A stretch of 40,045 nucleotides of DNA from Lachnospiraceae bacterium OM04-12BH (GTDB taxonomy: Bacteria > Bacillota > Clostridia > Lachnospirales > Lachnospiraceae): assembly GCA_003490145.1 (NCBI GenBank), contig QULQ01000021.1, positions 691 through 40,735 of the forward strand, given 5' to 3'. The translations under genes were made by a program, and so were the position numbers. Below the pieces are notes generated by a model. That model made no database searches. It was not told the DNA's origin and saw only the letters and a program-made list of their open reading frames with translations. This document shows, in pieces, positions 14,350 to 24,178 of the stretch. How positions within the stretch are numbered: the first letter of the stretch is position 1; each line of letters begins with the position of its first letter.

Positions 14350-14377
14350 TTTGAAAAATCCTTTCTCATAAAATTCT

Positions 14378-15472
14378 TTACTCGTTTTCTGTTCTTTCCT
14401 TGGGAAGGGTAAAGGTAAAGGTGCAGCCGTTTTCATTGTTGCATACACCGATTGTGCCGCTGTGGGCAGTTATGATCGTCTTGCAGATGGAAAGACCGAT
14501 TCCCATACCACGGTAGGTATCTCCCTGATTTTCAGGGGTATAGGGTGAACCGTTAAAAATAGTGTCCAGACGTTCTGGTGGAATACCAATACCATAATCC
14601 CTGACACGAAAGGTAACAAGGGAACCGTCATCTGTGACGGTCAGTTCTATGGGCAGAGTGCTTTTTGAGTGGACAACTGCATTTTCAAGAAGATTGATGA
14701 TGACCTGCTCGATCAGCATGGCATCCATGGGGATCAGCAGATATTCCTCCGGGACGCTGACATGGATATCAGCAGAGGGCAGTCGCTTTTTCAGCCTGCG
14801 GATCGCCTCCGCACAGACCTCCTCTACCGATTCCAGGGAAGTAGCGATCTTCATGGAGCGTTCATCGATCCTGGTAACGGACAGGAGGTTTTCTACCATA
14901 TTAAGGAGCCAGTTGGAGTCATCATTGATGTGGCTTACTAGCTTCAGCTTTTCTTCTTCAGAAAGGGTATCATAGTTTTCTATGTAGGTGGAGCTGTTTC
15001 CGATAATGCCGGTAAGAGGTGTGCGCAGATCATGGGATACGCTGCGCAGCAGATTGGCCCGCATTTTTTCCTTTTCGGCATCCATAAGCAGCTTTTCGCG
15101 TTCCACAAGAATCCGGCCCTGATCCTTGATCTGGGACGTCATGGCACTGATCGTTATGGAAATGATCAGCATGAATAAAAAGGTAACGGGATAACCGGTC
15201 AGTGTAAAGTTCAGCTCAAAATAAGGATAGGTGAACAGATAGTTTACAAAGATAACCCCAGCAAGGGATGCCAGTACACCGTAGAGATAACCATCTGTAA
15301 AGCGTGCTATCAGAACCAGAGCCGTGATGTAAATAAGGGCAATATTGGCTGGATTTTCGGGTACATGGTGAAAGAACCAGAAAGCAATGCTTGTGGCCAG
15401 TGCTGTCAGTCCCAGTGTGATCAGAATATTTTTTAATAGTTTTCTGCTTTTCATCATCAGTAATTTTCCCAT
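14378..15472 (-). CDS. KdpD-like sensor histidine kinase (short, DUF4118 type)
   Basis: A 364-residue membrane kinase. Four closely packed hydrophobic segments (about 14-110) form the DUF4118/KdpD sensor part, then a coiled linker (115-140), the H-box SVSHDLRTPL with H147, and an ATPase domain with LLENAVVHSKS, RDYGIGIPPERLDTIF and GMGIGLSICKTII. The KdpD N-terminal usher/UspA part (about 500 residues in classical KdpD) is absent, as in many short Firmicutes homologues. The first ATG (15472) coincides with the predicted transcription start, so it may be read leaderless; ATG 15457 or 15454 (the adjacent Met pair) is the alternative. It forms an operon with the KdpE-like regulator. Confidence 0.9.
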   Translation of the reverse strand: MGKLLMMKSRKLLKNILITLGLTALATSIAFWFFHHVPENPANIALIYITALVLIARFTDGYLYGVLASLAGVIFVNYLFTYPYFELNFTLTGYPVTFLFMLIISITISAMTSQIKDQGRILVEREKLLMDAEKEKMRANLLRSVSHDLRTPLTGIIGNSSTYIENYDTLSEEEKLKLVSHINDDSNWLLNMVENLLSVTRIDERSMKIATSLESVEEVCAEAIRRLKKRLPSADIHVSVPEEYLLIPMDAMLIEQVIINLLENAVVHSKSTLPIELTVTDDGSLVTFRVRDYGIGIPPERLDTIFNGSPYTPENQGDTYRGMGIGLSICKTIITAHSGTIGVCNNENGCTFTFTLPKERTENE

Positions 15473-15478
15473 AGGGAT

Positions 15479-15507
15479 ATTATACTCCGATTACAGGGCA
15501 CTGGCAA
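15479..15507 (-). promoter_or_regulatory. Promoter of the KdpDE-like operon, implying a leaderless mRNA
   Basis: On the minus strand TTGCCA (15507-15502) and a perfect TATAAT (15484-15479) have 17-base spacing. With the usual seven-base distance the transcript would start at 15472, the A of the kinase's first ATG. Confidence 0.65.
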
Positions 15508-15648
15508 TTTTCAGGTGTTAAGATATTGCAAAGATTACAAAGAGAAGACGAGGGAAAGCAGTCATGTTTCAGGTGACAGGGACATGCTTTCTGTGCTAAT
15601 ATTCAAGTAGAAAAGGCAGAAAAGAGGTACATGACGGGAGGTGGTCTT

Positions 15649-16311
15649 ATGAGGATCCGTAATGATTATACTGGGTTTTCCGGAAAGGGTTATCAGGATA
15701 ACTATCTTTATAAAAATAAGGAAGCAGCAAAGGAAAATGACAGCCAGGCAGACAGAACCAAGCCGGACGGAGCCAATACAGAAAACACAGTTTACCGGAA
15801 GAGGGAATCCACATATTCAAGGGACGGGGATACCTGTCAGATCACTCATACGGTTGAAAAGGAAACTCCCGGGGAAAATACCCACACAGGGATCCTTAAG
15901 GAGTTCTGGAATTCTCTTGGAGATGAGGGACAGACAGCGGGGACAGGAGGGCAGTCTCTCCATCTTATGGCTGCCTTCCAGAATATAAAAGCGGCATTCC
16001 AGAATTTTGTGAAAGAGCATATAACAGAGCCGGTCCGGGAATTCCCACAGAAGATCCAGAAGATACTTGGCAGGCAGAAAGAAATGCCAGACAGTCCTGC
16101 CGATGGGAAAATGGCTGGAGAGGGCGGCATGCCGGGGCATTCAGAGGATGGAAAGGAAAAGAAGGATAAGGAATGGAAGCCATGGGAGGATGAAGCTCTT
16201 GGCAGAATGCTCCATACCAGTCATCTGACGGATTCTTATACAAGAACCGGGGAGTATTGTAATCTTTCTGAAAATGTAACTTATGACAGCCGCAGGAAAA
16301 GAGGACAGTAG
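15649..16311 (+). CDS. Hydrophilic hypothetical protein
   Basis: The start chosen is ATG 15649, since GGGAGGTGG sits five to twelve bases before it; ATG 15631 lacks a site. The 220-residue product has no signal peptide or membrane helix. It has a Tyr/Asn/Lys-rich N-terminus (MRIRNDYTGFSGKGYQDNY), a central amphipathic region (GILKEFWNSLGDEG and MAAFQNIKAAFQNFVKEHIT, about 95-135), a Gly/Asp/Glu-rich linker and a C-terminal HLTDSYTRTGEYCNLSENV motif. I do not recognise the family. The stop is two bases before the next gene's GTG start, so the two are tightly coupled and probably act together. Confidence 0.7.
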   Translation: MRIRNDYTGFSGKGYQDNYLYKNKEAAKENDSQADRTKPDGANTENTVYRKRESTYSRDGDTCQITHTVEKETPGENTHTGILKEFWNSLGDEGQTAGTGGQSLHLMAAFQNIKAAFQNFVKEHITEPVREFPQKIQKILGRQKEMPDSPADGKMAGEGGMPGHSEDGKEKKDKEWKPWEDEALGRMLHTSHLTDSYTRTGEYCNLSENVTYDSRRKRGQ

Positions 16312-16313
16312 GA

Positions 16314-17012
16314 GTGAACAGACTGAATGAGTTACTTCCGTATCTGACATTCAGCAATATCTGTCGGGTACTGACAATATTTGGCTTTATTTATTTTGTG
16401 GTCAAACGCTTTATCATGAAGCAGGCACCGGTTCCGAAGGCGGCTTTTAAGCAGGTGCCCCATGAGCTTTTGGAAAGCTGTGTGGATCAGCTTGTGAAGA
16501 AGGAAAAGGAGCCGTTTGCACCCTATACACCGCCAAAGGAGCTGATCCAAAGCCTACAGCAGGATAGAGAAGATGAAGAAGCATTGAAGGAGCTTTTGTG
16601 TGATATCTGTGAGCATCTTGGCATGGACGGCAGCTATATTAAGCTGGTGATCCAGCATACACCGGTGACAGATCGGGCAGGTGAGATCGAAACAGATCTT
16701 GCCTTTACCACGATCAGGCTGGAGATCCAGAAGACCTATCAGGTGGATACACTTGTTGCTGTACTGGCTCACGAGGCCACGCACCTGAAGCTGTATTATC
16801 GTGGGGTCAGGAGGAAGGACAGCTGGGAAAATGAGATCCTTACAGACACAGCGGCTGTTTTTTATGGTTTTTATGATGTGATGTACAGAGGTTATGAGGT
16901 GCGTCAGGGTGAGAATGCTTTTTCCTATCATAAGGTAGGATATATCAGTCAGCAGGACATAAAATTCATTGGAGAATTGCTTGATAAAATATCTCAAAAA
17001 CGGTATACTTGA
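16314..17012 (+). CDS. Membrane-anchored HExxH putative metallopeptidase
   Basis: The start is a GTG at 16314, with GAGG (16301-16304) in front. The 232-residue product has one hydrophobic segment (about 16-32) at the N-terminus, then a soluble domain. The zinc motif HEATH (153-157) lies in LVAVLAHEATHLKLYYRG, and E174 in WENEILTDTAAVF fits a third ligand at the spacing of gluzincin-type peptidases such as M48 relatives. This suggests a membrane-tethered metallopeptidase with the active site in the cytosol or outside; topology is not certain. Substrate unknown. It is coupled to the hydrophilic protein upstream and 34 bases from the GGDEF-like gene downstream. Confidence 0.75.
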   Translation: MNRLNELLPYLTFSNICRVLTIFGFIYFVVKRFIMKQAPVPKAAFKQVPHELLESCVDQLVKKEKEPFAPYTPPKELIQSLQQDREDEEALKELLCDICEHLGMDGSYIKLVIQHTPVTDRAGEIETDLAFTTIRLEIQKTYQVDTLVAVLAHEATHLKLYYRGVRRKDSWENEILTDTAAVFYGFYDVMYRGYEVRQGENAFSYHKVGYISQQDIKFIGELLDKISQKRYT

Positions 17013-17046
17013 CGAAAGGGATTAGATTTACGGGAGAGAACAGCTT

Positions 17047-17985
17047 ATGGGATATCATTCAATACCTTATGACAGAAGAATCAGGGAGAATATCAAGAAT
17101 TATTCATTTTCCCATTTATATGATATGGATACCGTCAGGGAGTATCTGCAGAGTCTTGCAGATGTGCTGGAGATCAATATCCTTCTGACGGCAAGACACG
17201 GAGAAAAGGAGATCGTGATCGGGGACAGCTTCCTTGGGTTTTATCCGGATGTTGTCAATGATCCCGGGCGGAAGATCAGGGTACAGGACCGTACGATCGG
17301 TCATCTTTATATTAAAGAAATCGTATCTGCAGAAAACAGTGGACAGATTTCTGATATGGTAGACAGTACCGTTGCTCTTCTTGAGGAGCTTGGCGAGGAG
17401 GCCTACAAACGCAGGGAGACCAGCATTTATCTTGAGGAGCTTGAGCGGCTTCTGAAGGAAAGACGCCGCCAGATCAGCCAGAATGAAACAGATGATCCGC
17501 TGACAGGTGTTTACCACAGAAATTATTTTCTCACCAGAATGGAAGCAATTGACCGGTCGGAGGCAGTACCGATCGCCGTGCTGAATGTGAACATCAATGA
17601 CTGGAAATTTGTCAATGACCACTTTGGAGATGAGGAAAGTGACAGACTGATCCAGACTGTGGCGGCGATCCTGAAGAATCAGGCAGGTCCGGATTACATA
17701 ATCGGAAGGATTGACGGAGATGCTTTCGGGGTACTTATCCCCATGGCAACCGAGGAAGAGGCCGAATCATATATGGAAGCAGTGCAGAGAGCCTGTGATA
17801 CCTATGAGGACAGGATCCTGGCGCCTTCAGTAGCGATCGGGTATGTGATCAAGACGAATATTGAAGAAAAGCTGGAAGACAGACTTTCTGATGCAGAGTA
17901 CGAAATGTTCAATAACAAATTTGAAGTGAAGAATGCGAAGGGATATCAGGAACGCCTCAGAAAAGGGCTGAAGCAGGCTAAGTAA
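17047..17985 (+). CDS. GAF-like plus degenerate GGDEF domain protein
   Basis: A 312-residue cytosolic protein. Residues about 20-115 look like a GAF/PAS-type sensor, a helical coil (118-147) follows, then DDPLTGVYHRNYF marks the start of a GGDEF domain. The signature is DGDAF (223-227) instead of GGDEF, and the metal-binding position of the usual DIDxFK motif reads NVNINDWKFVND, so the catalytic Asp and Glu are both replaced. Cyclic-di-GMP synthesis is therefore unlikely; a GTP- or ligand-binding signalling role is more plausible. It ends the three-gene run 15649-17985, followed by a strong terminator. An HD-GYP protein is encoded 6 kb away. Confidence 0.85.
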   Translation: MGYHSIPYDRRIRENIKNYSFSHLYDMDTVREYLQSLADVLEINILLTARHGEKEIVIGDSFLGFYPDVVNDPGRKIRVQDRTIGHLYIKEIVSAENSGQISDMVDSTVALLEELGEEAYKRRETSIYLEELERLLKERRRQISQNETDDPLTGVYHRNYFLTRMEAIDRSEAVPIAVLNVNINDWKFVNDHFGDEESDRLIQTVAAILKNQAGPDYIIGRIDGDAFGVLIPMATEEEAESYMEAVQRACDTYEDRILAPSVAIGYVIKTNIEEKLEDRLSDAEYEMFNNKFEVKNAKGYQERLRKGLKQAK

Positions 17986-18023
17986 AGCAGATATCAGGAA
18001 GCATTTCTGAAAGGATATGGGAT

Positions 18024-18051
18024 ACGGTATGGCAGGGGCCATACCGTTTTT
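18024..18051 (+). terminator. Rho-independent terminator
   Basis: ACGGTATGGC (18024-18033) pairs with GCCATACCGT (18038-18047) around a four-base loop and continues into TTTTT. It ends the 15649-17985 run. Confidence 0.9.
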
Positions 18052-18096
18052 CTGTTGTTATACATACAGGAAAACAGAAGCGGATAGGAGAGGGAT

Positions 18097-18402
18097 ATGA
18101 CAACTTTAAATGAAGATTTGATCTATGAGATTCTTTCTGCAGTAGAGGAAATTCCGGCAGGAAAGGTAGCATCCTACGGACAGATCGCCCGGCTGATCGG
18201 TAAGGACCGGAACGCAAGACTGGTGGGAAAGGTGTTGAGCATTTCTGATTATTATGGAGAGTATCCCTGCCACCGGGTGGTGAACCATGCGGGCAGGCTG
18301 GCACCTCATTTTACAGCGCAGGGGGAACGGCTTCTGGAGGAAGGAGTTACCTTTAAGGACAGGAATCATGTGGATATGAAGGAATGTCAGTGGGACTGCT
18401 GA
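18097..18402 (+). CDS. Short MGMT-family DNA alkyltransferase-like protein
   Basis: A 101-residue protein consisting only of the DNA-binding/active-site domain of O6-alkylguanine alkyltransferases: IPAGKVASYGQIARLIG (helix-turn-helix part), ARLVGKVL (arginine-finger region) and the acceptor site PCHRVV with C58. The N-terminal domain of full-length Ogt/Ada is missing, as in alkyltransferase-like proteins, but those usually have Trp at the Cys position, whereas here the Cys is kept. It may therefore repair small alkyl lesions or flag them. Start 18097 follows GGAGAGGGATATG. The next gene may begin inside its end. Confidence 0.9.
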   Translation: MTTLNEDLIYEILSAVEEIPAGKVASYGQIARLIGKDRNARLVGKVLSISDYYGEYPCHRVVNHAGRLAPHFTAQGERLLEEGVTFKDRNHVDMKECQWDC

Positions 18403-18476
18403 GCGGCAGAGATGCGCAGACGGTTCTGCTGTGCAGAAAGCTTGGGTGGACAGGACAGGCAGAAAGGATCATCAGA

Positions 18477-18860
18477 ATGGAACAGAGAATTTTGCAGTAC
18501 CGTAAGTTTATGGACGAGGAACTTCTGAGGCTCTCGAAGGAGCAGAATGTTACAGGGGAGGAGATCAGCCGGATAAAGAAGGAACATCTGGTGCAGATTT
18601 CCCTTTTTCAGCATGAAAGGCTGGTACATCTGATCGTGACAGTTACGTTTGCCCTGCTGGAAATGCTGGCAATTTTGCTGACTGTGGTTTCCGGGGAGCT
18701 TTTTCCAATCCTGCTTTCGGGAGCCCTGCTGATCCTGCTCATTCCCTACGTCAGGCATTATTATATTCTGGAGAATGAGGTACAGAAAATGTACGGACAG
18801 TATGATGCACTTTGCAGCTTAAACATGGGGAATACAGCATTCAGACAGAGGAAATTATAA
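18477..18860 (+). CDS. Small membrane protein, unknown function
   Basis: The start chosen is ATG 18477 (AGAAAGGA eight bases before); the frame is open from ATG 18384, which would overlap the alkyltransferase gene and has AAGGA directly against the codon. From 18477 the 128-residue product has a charged helical N-terminus (QRILQYRKFMDEELLRLSKE), two closely spaced hydrophobic segments (about 52-95) and a short basic C-terminus. No enzyme motif. No family recognised. It may be co-transcribed with the alkyltransferase-like gene upstream. Confidence 0.65.
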   Translation: MEQRILQYRKFMDEELLRLSKEQNVTGEEISRIKKEHLVQISLFQHERLVHLIVTVTFALLEMLAILLTVVSGELFPILLSGALLILLIPYVRHYYILENEVQKMYGQYDALCSLNMGNTAFRQRKL

Positions 18861-18968
18861 ACTATTTATTAAATCATTTCTGTGACACGAAAATAAGAAA
18901 ATGAAAGAAAAAAAGAGAAAAAATGAGATAATAAGAGAAAAGAAGTTAAAAACGAACTGTAATACTGT

Positions 18969-18997
18969 TTGCAAACAGAGGCATATAAAATTAATAT
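18969..18997 (+). promoter_or_regulatory. Promoter of groES-groEL
   Basis: TTGCAA (18969-18974) and TAATAT (18992-18997) have 17-base spacing. The expected start near 19004 lies just before the CIRCE operator. The region 18861-18968 is AT-rich and shows no gene. Confidence 0.55.
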
Positions 18998-19009
18998 AGG
19001 CTTTAGTGA

Positions 19010-19036
19010 TTAGCACTCAGATTAAATGAGTGCTAA
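19010..19036 (+). promoter_or_regulatory. CIRCE operator (HrcA binding site)
   Basis: TTAGCACTC-N9-GAGTGCTAA, a perfect match to the CIRCE consensus, directly after the predicted transcription start. This implies heat-shock control by the HrcA repressor. Confidence 0.97.
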
Positions 19037-19085
19037 CAGGACAAAGAAAGTGAATAAGTTAACATAATTTAAGGAGGCAGTTCAT

Positions 19086-21037
<1,952 letters not shown>

Positions 21038-21072
21038 CAGGTGCGTCAGCACGGATTTGCGAGTTTACAAAG

Positions 21073-21105
21073 AGCGGATTGTCCAAATGGATGATCCGCT
21101 TTTTT
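21073..21105 (+). terminator. Terminator of groESL
   Basis: AGCGGAT (21073-21079) pairs with ATCCGCT (21094-21100), with inner TCC/GGA pairs, and leads into a run of six T. Confidence 0.85.
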
Positions 21106-21129
21106 ACGATTCTCCTGTCTATCGGGCAA

Positions 21130-21158
21130 TTGACGTCAGAACAGAAAAAATATATAAT
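21130..21158 (+). promoter_or_regulatory. Promoter of the rel gene
   Basis: TTGACG (21130-21135) and a perfect TATAAT (21153-21158) with 17-base spacing, just after the groESL terminator. Confidence 0.8.
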
Positions 21159-21207
21159 GATTAAGAATATGCTAAAAAGGGAATACGAGCGACAGAGGTG
21201 TGGGTGT

Positions 21208-23505
21208 ATGTCAGAGAAAAAGGAACTTGTGCTGGATGACGGCAGAATAGAGTCCATACAATATCAAAGCCCGGAGCAGCTTTATGAGGATCTGATCCTC
21301 CGTGTAAAAAAATATCACCCTTCGGATGATATTTCACTGATCGAAAAGGCGTATAAGGTAGCTTCCGAGGCACATAAGGATCAGCTCAGAAAGTCCGGTG
21401 AGCCTTATATCATTCATCCCCTGTATGTGGCGATCATACTGGCGGATCTCGAGATGGACAAGGAAACCATTGCGGCCGGTCTTTTACATGATGTGGTAGA
21501 AGACACTGTTATGACTGAGGATGAGATCCGGGAGCAGTTTGGAGAAGAGGTGGCGCTTCTTGTAGATGGTGTGACCAAGCTGCAGAAGCTGCAGTTCATG
21601 CGTGACGGAGATAAACCGGATCGTCTGGAGATGCAGGCAGAGAACCTCCGGAAGATGTTTCTTGCCATGGCCAAGGATATCCGTGTGATTCTGATCAAGC
21701 TGGCAGACCGTCTTCACAATATGCGGACACTTCAGTATCAGAAGCCGGAGAGCCAGCAGAGGATTGCCAGAGAAACGCTGGAAATTTACGCACCCATTGC
21801 ACAGAGACTCGGTATTTCCAAGATCAAGGTAGAGCTGGATGACCTTTCTCTGAAATATCTGGAGCCGGAGGCATATTATGACCTGGTAGACAAGATCGCA
21901 GTCAGAAAGAGTGTCCGGGAAAAATATATCCAAAGCATTGTTGATGAGGTCAGTGAGCATATAAAGAATGCCGGAATTAAGGCGCAGATTGACGGAAGAG
22001 TCAAGCACTTTTTCAGCATCTACAAAAAAATGAAGAATCAGAACAAGACGATTGACCAGATCTATGATCTGTTTGCTGTCAGGATCATTGTAGATACGGT
22101 AAAGGACTGCTATGCAGCGCTTGGTGTGATCCATGAGATGTATAAACCCATTCCGGGACGTTTCAAAGATTATATTGCCATGCCCAAGGAAAATATGTAT
22201 CAGTCATTGCATACCACACTGATCGGTTCCAATGGACAGCCTTTTGAAATACAGATCCGTACCTTTGAAATGCACAAGGCAGCAGAATATGGTATTGCTG
22301 CACATTGGAAATATAAGGAAGCATCTGATGGTAAAAAGGCAGATGTTTCTGAGGAAGAGAAGCTGACCTGGCTGCGGCAGATCCTGGAATGGCAGCGGGA
22401 TATGTCTGATAATAAGGAATTCATGAACCTCTTAAAGAGTGATCTGGACTTATTCTCAGACAGTGTTTACTGCTTTACTCCTACAGGAGAAGTAAAGAAC
22501 CTGCCGGCTGGCTCCACGCCGATCGATTTTGCCTACAGTATCCATAGTGCGGTTGGAAATAAGATGATCGGAGCCAGGGTAAATGGTAAGCTGGTGACTA
22601 TTGATTATGAGATCCAGAACGGTGACCGGATCGAAATTTTAACCTCCCAGAATTCCAAGGGACCGAGCCGTGACTGGCTGAATGTCGTAAAGAGCACTCA
22701 GGCCAAGAGTAAGATCAATCAGTGGTTTAAAAATGAATTTAAGGAAGAAAATATTGTAAAGGGCAAGGAGCTTCTGAATACCTATTGCAGGTCAAGAAGC
22801 ATCAATATCCAGAATCTGCTTAAGCCGGATTATATGGAAGCTATCATGCGTAAATACGGCTTCCGGGACTGGGATGCCGTACTGGCGGCTATCGGTCATG
22901 GTGGACTGAAGGAAGGCCAGATCATCAATAAGATGATGGAATTCTATGAGAATGACCATAAGACAGTGCTGACCAATGAGCAGGTGATTGAGCAGATCAA
23001 GGAGAATAGTCAGAACGCCCAGAATGAGCCGGCTAAAATGCGTTCCGGCAATGGGATCATTGTCAAAGGAATCCATGATCTGGCAGTACGGTTTTCTAAG
23101 TGCTGTTCACCGGTACCCGGAGATGAGATCATCGGTTTTGTTACCAGAGGAAGAGGCATTTCCATCCACAGAACAGATTGTATCAATATCCTGAATCTGC
23201 CGGAGATTGAAAGAGAGAGACTGATCGATGCCGAGTGGGAGGATACGCCGGATAAGGAAACAGGAAAATATCTGGCAGAGATCAAGATTTATGCCAATAA
23301 CAGAAATGGCCTGCTGGCAGATATCAGCCGTGCCTTGACCGAGAAAAATATTGATATTCTTTCTGTCAATACAAGGACAAGCAAACAGGGACTTGCCACC
23401 ATGCTGATTTCCTTTGAGATCAGCGGAAGAGAGGAACTGATCCGGATCACGGACAAGATCCGCAGCATTGACAGCGTTATTGATATTGAGAGAACTACCG
23501 GTTAA
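21208..23505 (+). CDS. rel: Bifunctional (p)ppGpp synthetase/hydrolase Rel
   Basis: The start is ATG 21208, behind GAGGTG; the frame is open earlier but those codons overlap the terminator and promoter. The 765-residue protein makes and degrades the stringent-response alarmone (p)ppGpp. Order of domains: HD hydrolase (about 45-200, with H94/D95 in GLLHDVVEDT), synthetase (about 240-360; VKHFFSIYKKMKNQ, YKPIPGRFKDYIA and NMYQSLHTT), TGS (about 400-460; CFTPTGEVKNLPAGSTPIDF), a helical region, a zinc-finger-like RFSKCCSPVPGDEIIG and a C-terminal ACT domain. Both catalytic centres look intact. Probably the first gene of a short operon with the two following genes. Confidence 0.97.
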   Translation: MSEKKELVLDDGRIESIQYQSPEQLYEDLILRVKKYHPSDDISLIEKAYKVASEAHKDQLRKSGEPYIIHPLYVAIILADLEMDKETIAAGLLHDVVEDTVMTEDEIREQFGEEVALLVDGVTKLQKLQFMRDGDKPDRLEMQAENLRKMFLAMAKDIRVILIKLADRLHNMRTLQYQKPESQQRIARETLEIYAPIAQRLGISKIKVELDDLSLKYLEPEAYYDLVDKIAVRKSVREKYIQSIVDEVSEHIKNAGIKAQIDGRVKHFFSIYKKMKNQNKTIDQIYDLFAVRIIVDTVKDCYAALGVIHEMYKPIPGRFKDYIAMPKENMYQSLHTTLIGSNGQPFEIQIRTFEMHKAAEYGIAAHWKYKEASDGKKADVSEEEKLTWLRQILEWQRDMSDNKEFMNLLKSDLDLFSDSVYCFTPTGEVKNLPAGSTPIDFAYSIHSAVGNKMIGARVNGKLVTIDYEIQNGDRIEILTSQNSKGPSRDWLNVVKSTQAKSKINQWFKNEFKEENIVKGKELLNTYCRSRSINIQNLLKPDYMEAIMRKYGFRDWDAVLAAIGHGGLKEGQIINKMMEFYENDHKTVLTNEQVIEQIKENSQNAQNEPAKMRSGNGIIVKGIHDLAVRFSKCCSPVPGDEIIGFVTRGRGISIHRTDCINILNLPEIERERLIDAEWEDTPDKETGKYLAEIKIYANNRNGLLADISRALTEKNIDILSVNTRTSKQGLATMLISFEISGREELIRITDKIRSIDSVIDIERTTG

Positions 23506-23528
23506 GATCATAGAAAGAAAGGAAACGT

Positions 23529-24158
23529 ATGGGAAATCTGAAGGTAGAGTGTCTGACACTTGGTGTCTGTCAGACCAACTGTTACTATATACACAGGGAG
23601 GACAGCAGAGAAGTCATATTTTTTGACCCGGCAGATAAGGGGAGCTTCCTTTATGAGACATTGCAGGAAAAAGAATTTCAGATTAAAGCGATCCTCCTGA
23701 CCCATGGTCATTTTGACCATATCTGGGGAGTGGAAGAGCTGAGGAAAAGATCCGGCGCGGAGGTATATGCTTACGAAGGAGAAGAAAAGCTTTGCCAGGA
23801 TCCGGCCTTAAATGTCTCTGCAGCGGTAGGAAGAAGCTGCGGCATTACACCGGATCATCTGTTCCGGGATGGAGAGGAATTTGAGTTTGCAGGAATCCGG
23901 GGAAGGGTTATTGCCACACCGGGACATACCGGTGGCAGCTGCTGTTATTATTTTGAAGAAGATCAGATCCTGATCAGTGGAGATACCCTGTTTCAGGAAT
24001 CCGTGGGAAGAACAGATTTCCCGACCGGCAGCATGAGTGCACTGGTCAGATCTGTGAAGGAGAAGCTGTTTACCCTGCCGGATGAAACCAGAGTATATCC
24101 GGGACATGGCATGATGACAACAATTGGTTACGAAAAAGAAAATAATGCCTTTGTATAG
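23529..24158 (+). CDS. Metallo-beta-lactamase-fold hydrolase (glyoxalase II-like)
   Basis: A 209-residue cytosolic metal-dependent hydrolase. The binuclear metal motif THGHFDH is at 58-64, further ligands in ATPGHTGGSCCYY and ISGDTLFQESVGR, and PGHG near the end. This short form is common in Firmicutes and usually annotated as MBL-fold hydrolase or hydroxyacylglutathione hydrolase-like; the substrate in thiol-poor anaerobes is unclear. The start lies 24 bases after rel, behind GAAAGGAAACGT, so it is probably co-transcribed. Confidence 0.9.
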   Translation: MGNLKVECLTLGVCQTNCYYIHREDSREVIFFDPADKGSFLYETLQEKEFQIKAILLTHGHFDHIWGVEELRKRSGAEVYAYEGEEKLCQDPALNVSAAVGRSCGITPDHLFRDGEEFEFAGIRGRVIATPGHTGGSCCYYFEEDQILISGDTLFQESVGRTDFPTGSMSALVRSVKEKLFTLPDETRVYPGHGMMTTIGYEKENNAFV

Positions 24159-24178
24159 GCAAAAGAAAGGAAGGATCC

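Noticed and set aside
13645..15472. kdp potassium-uptake operon
   Set aside because: Only the regulator and sensor are present; none of the transporter subunits is in the window.
21079..21207. N-terminal extension of Rel
   Set aside because: It covers the groESL terminator and the rel promoter, so it cannot be coding in the mature transcript.
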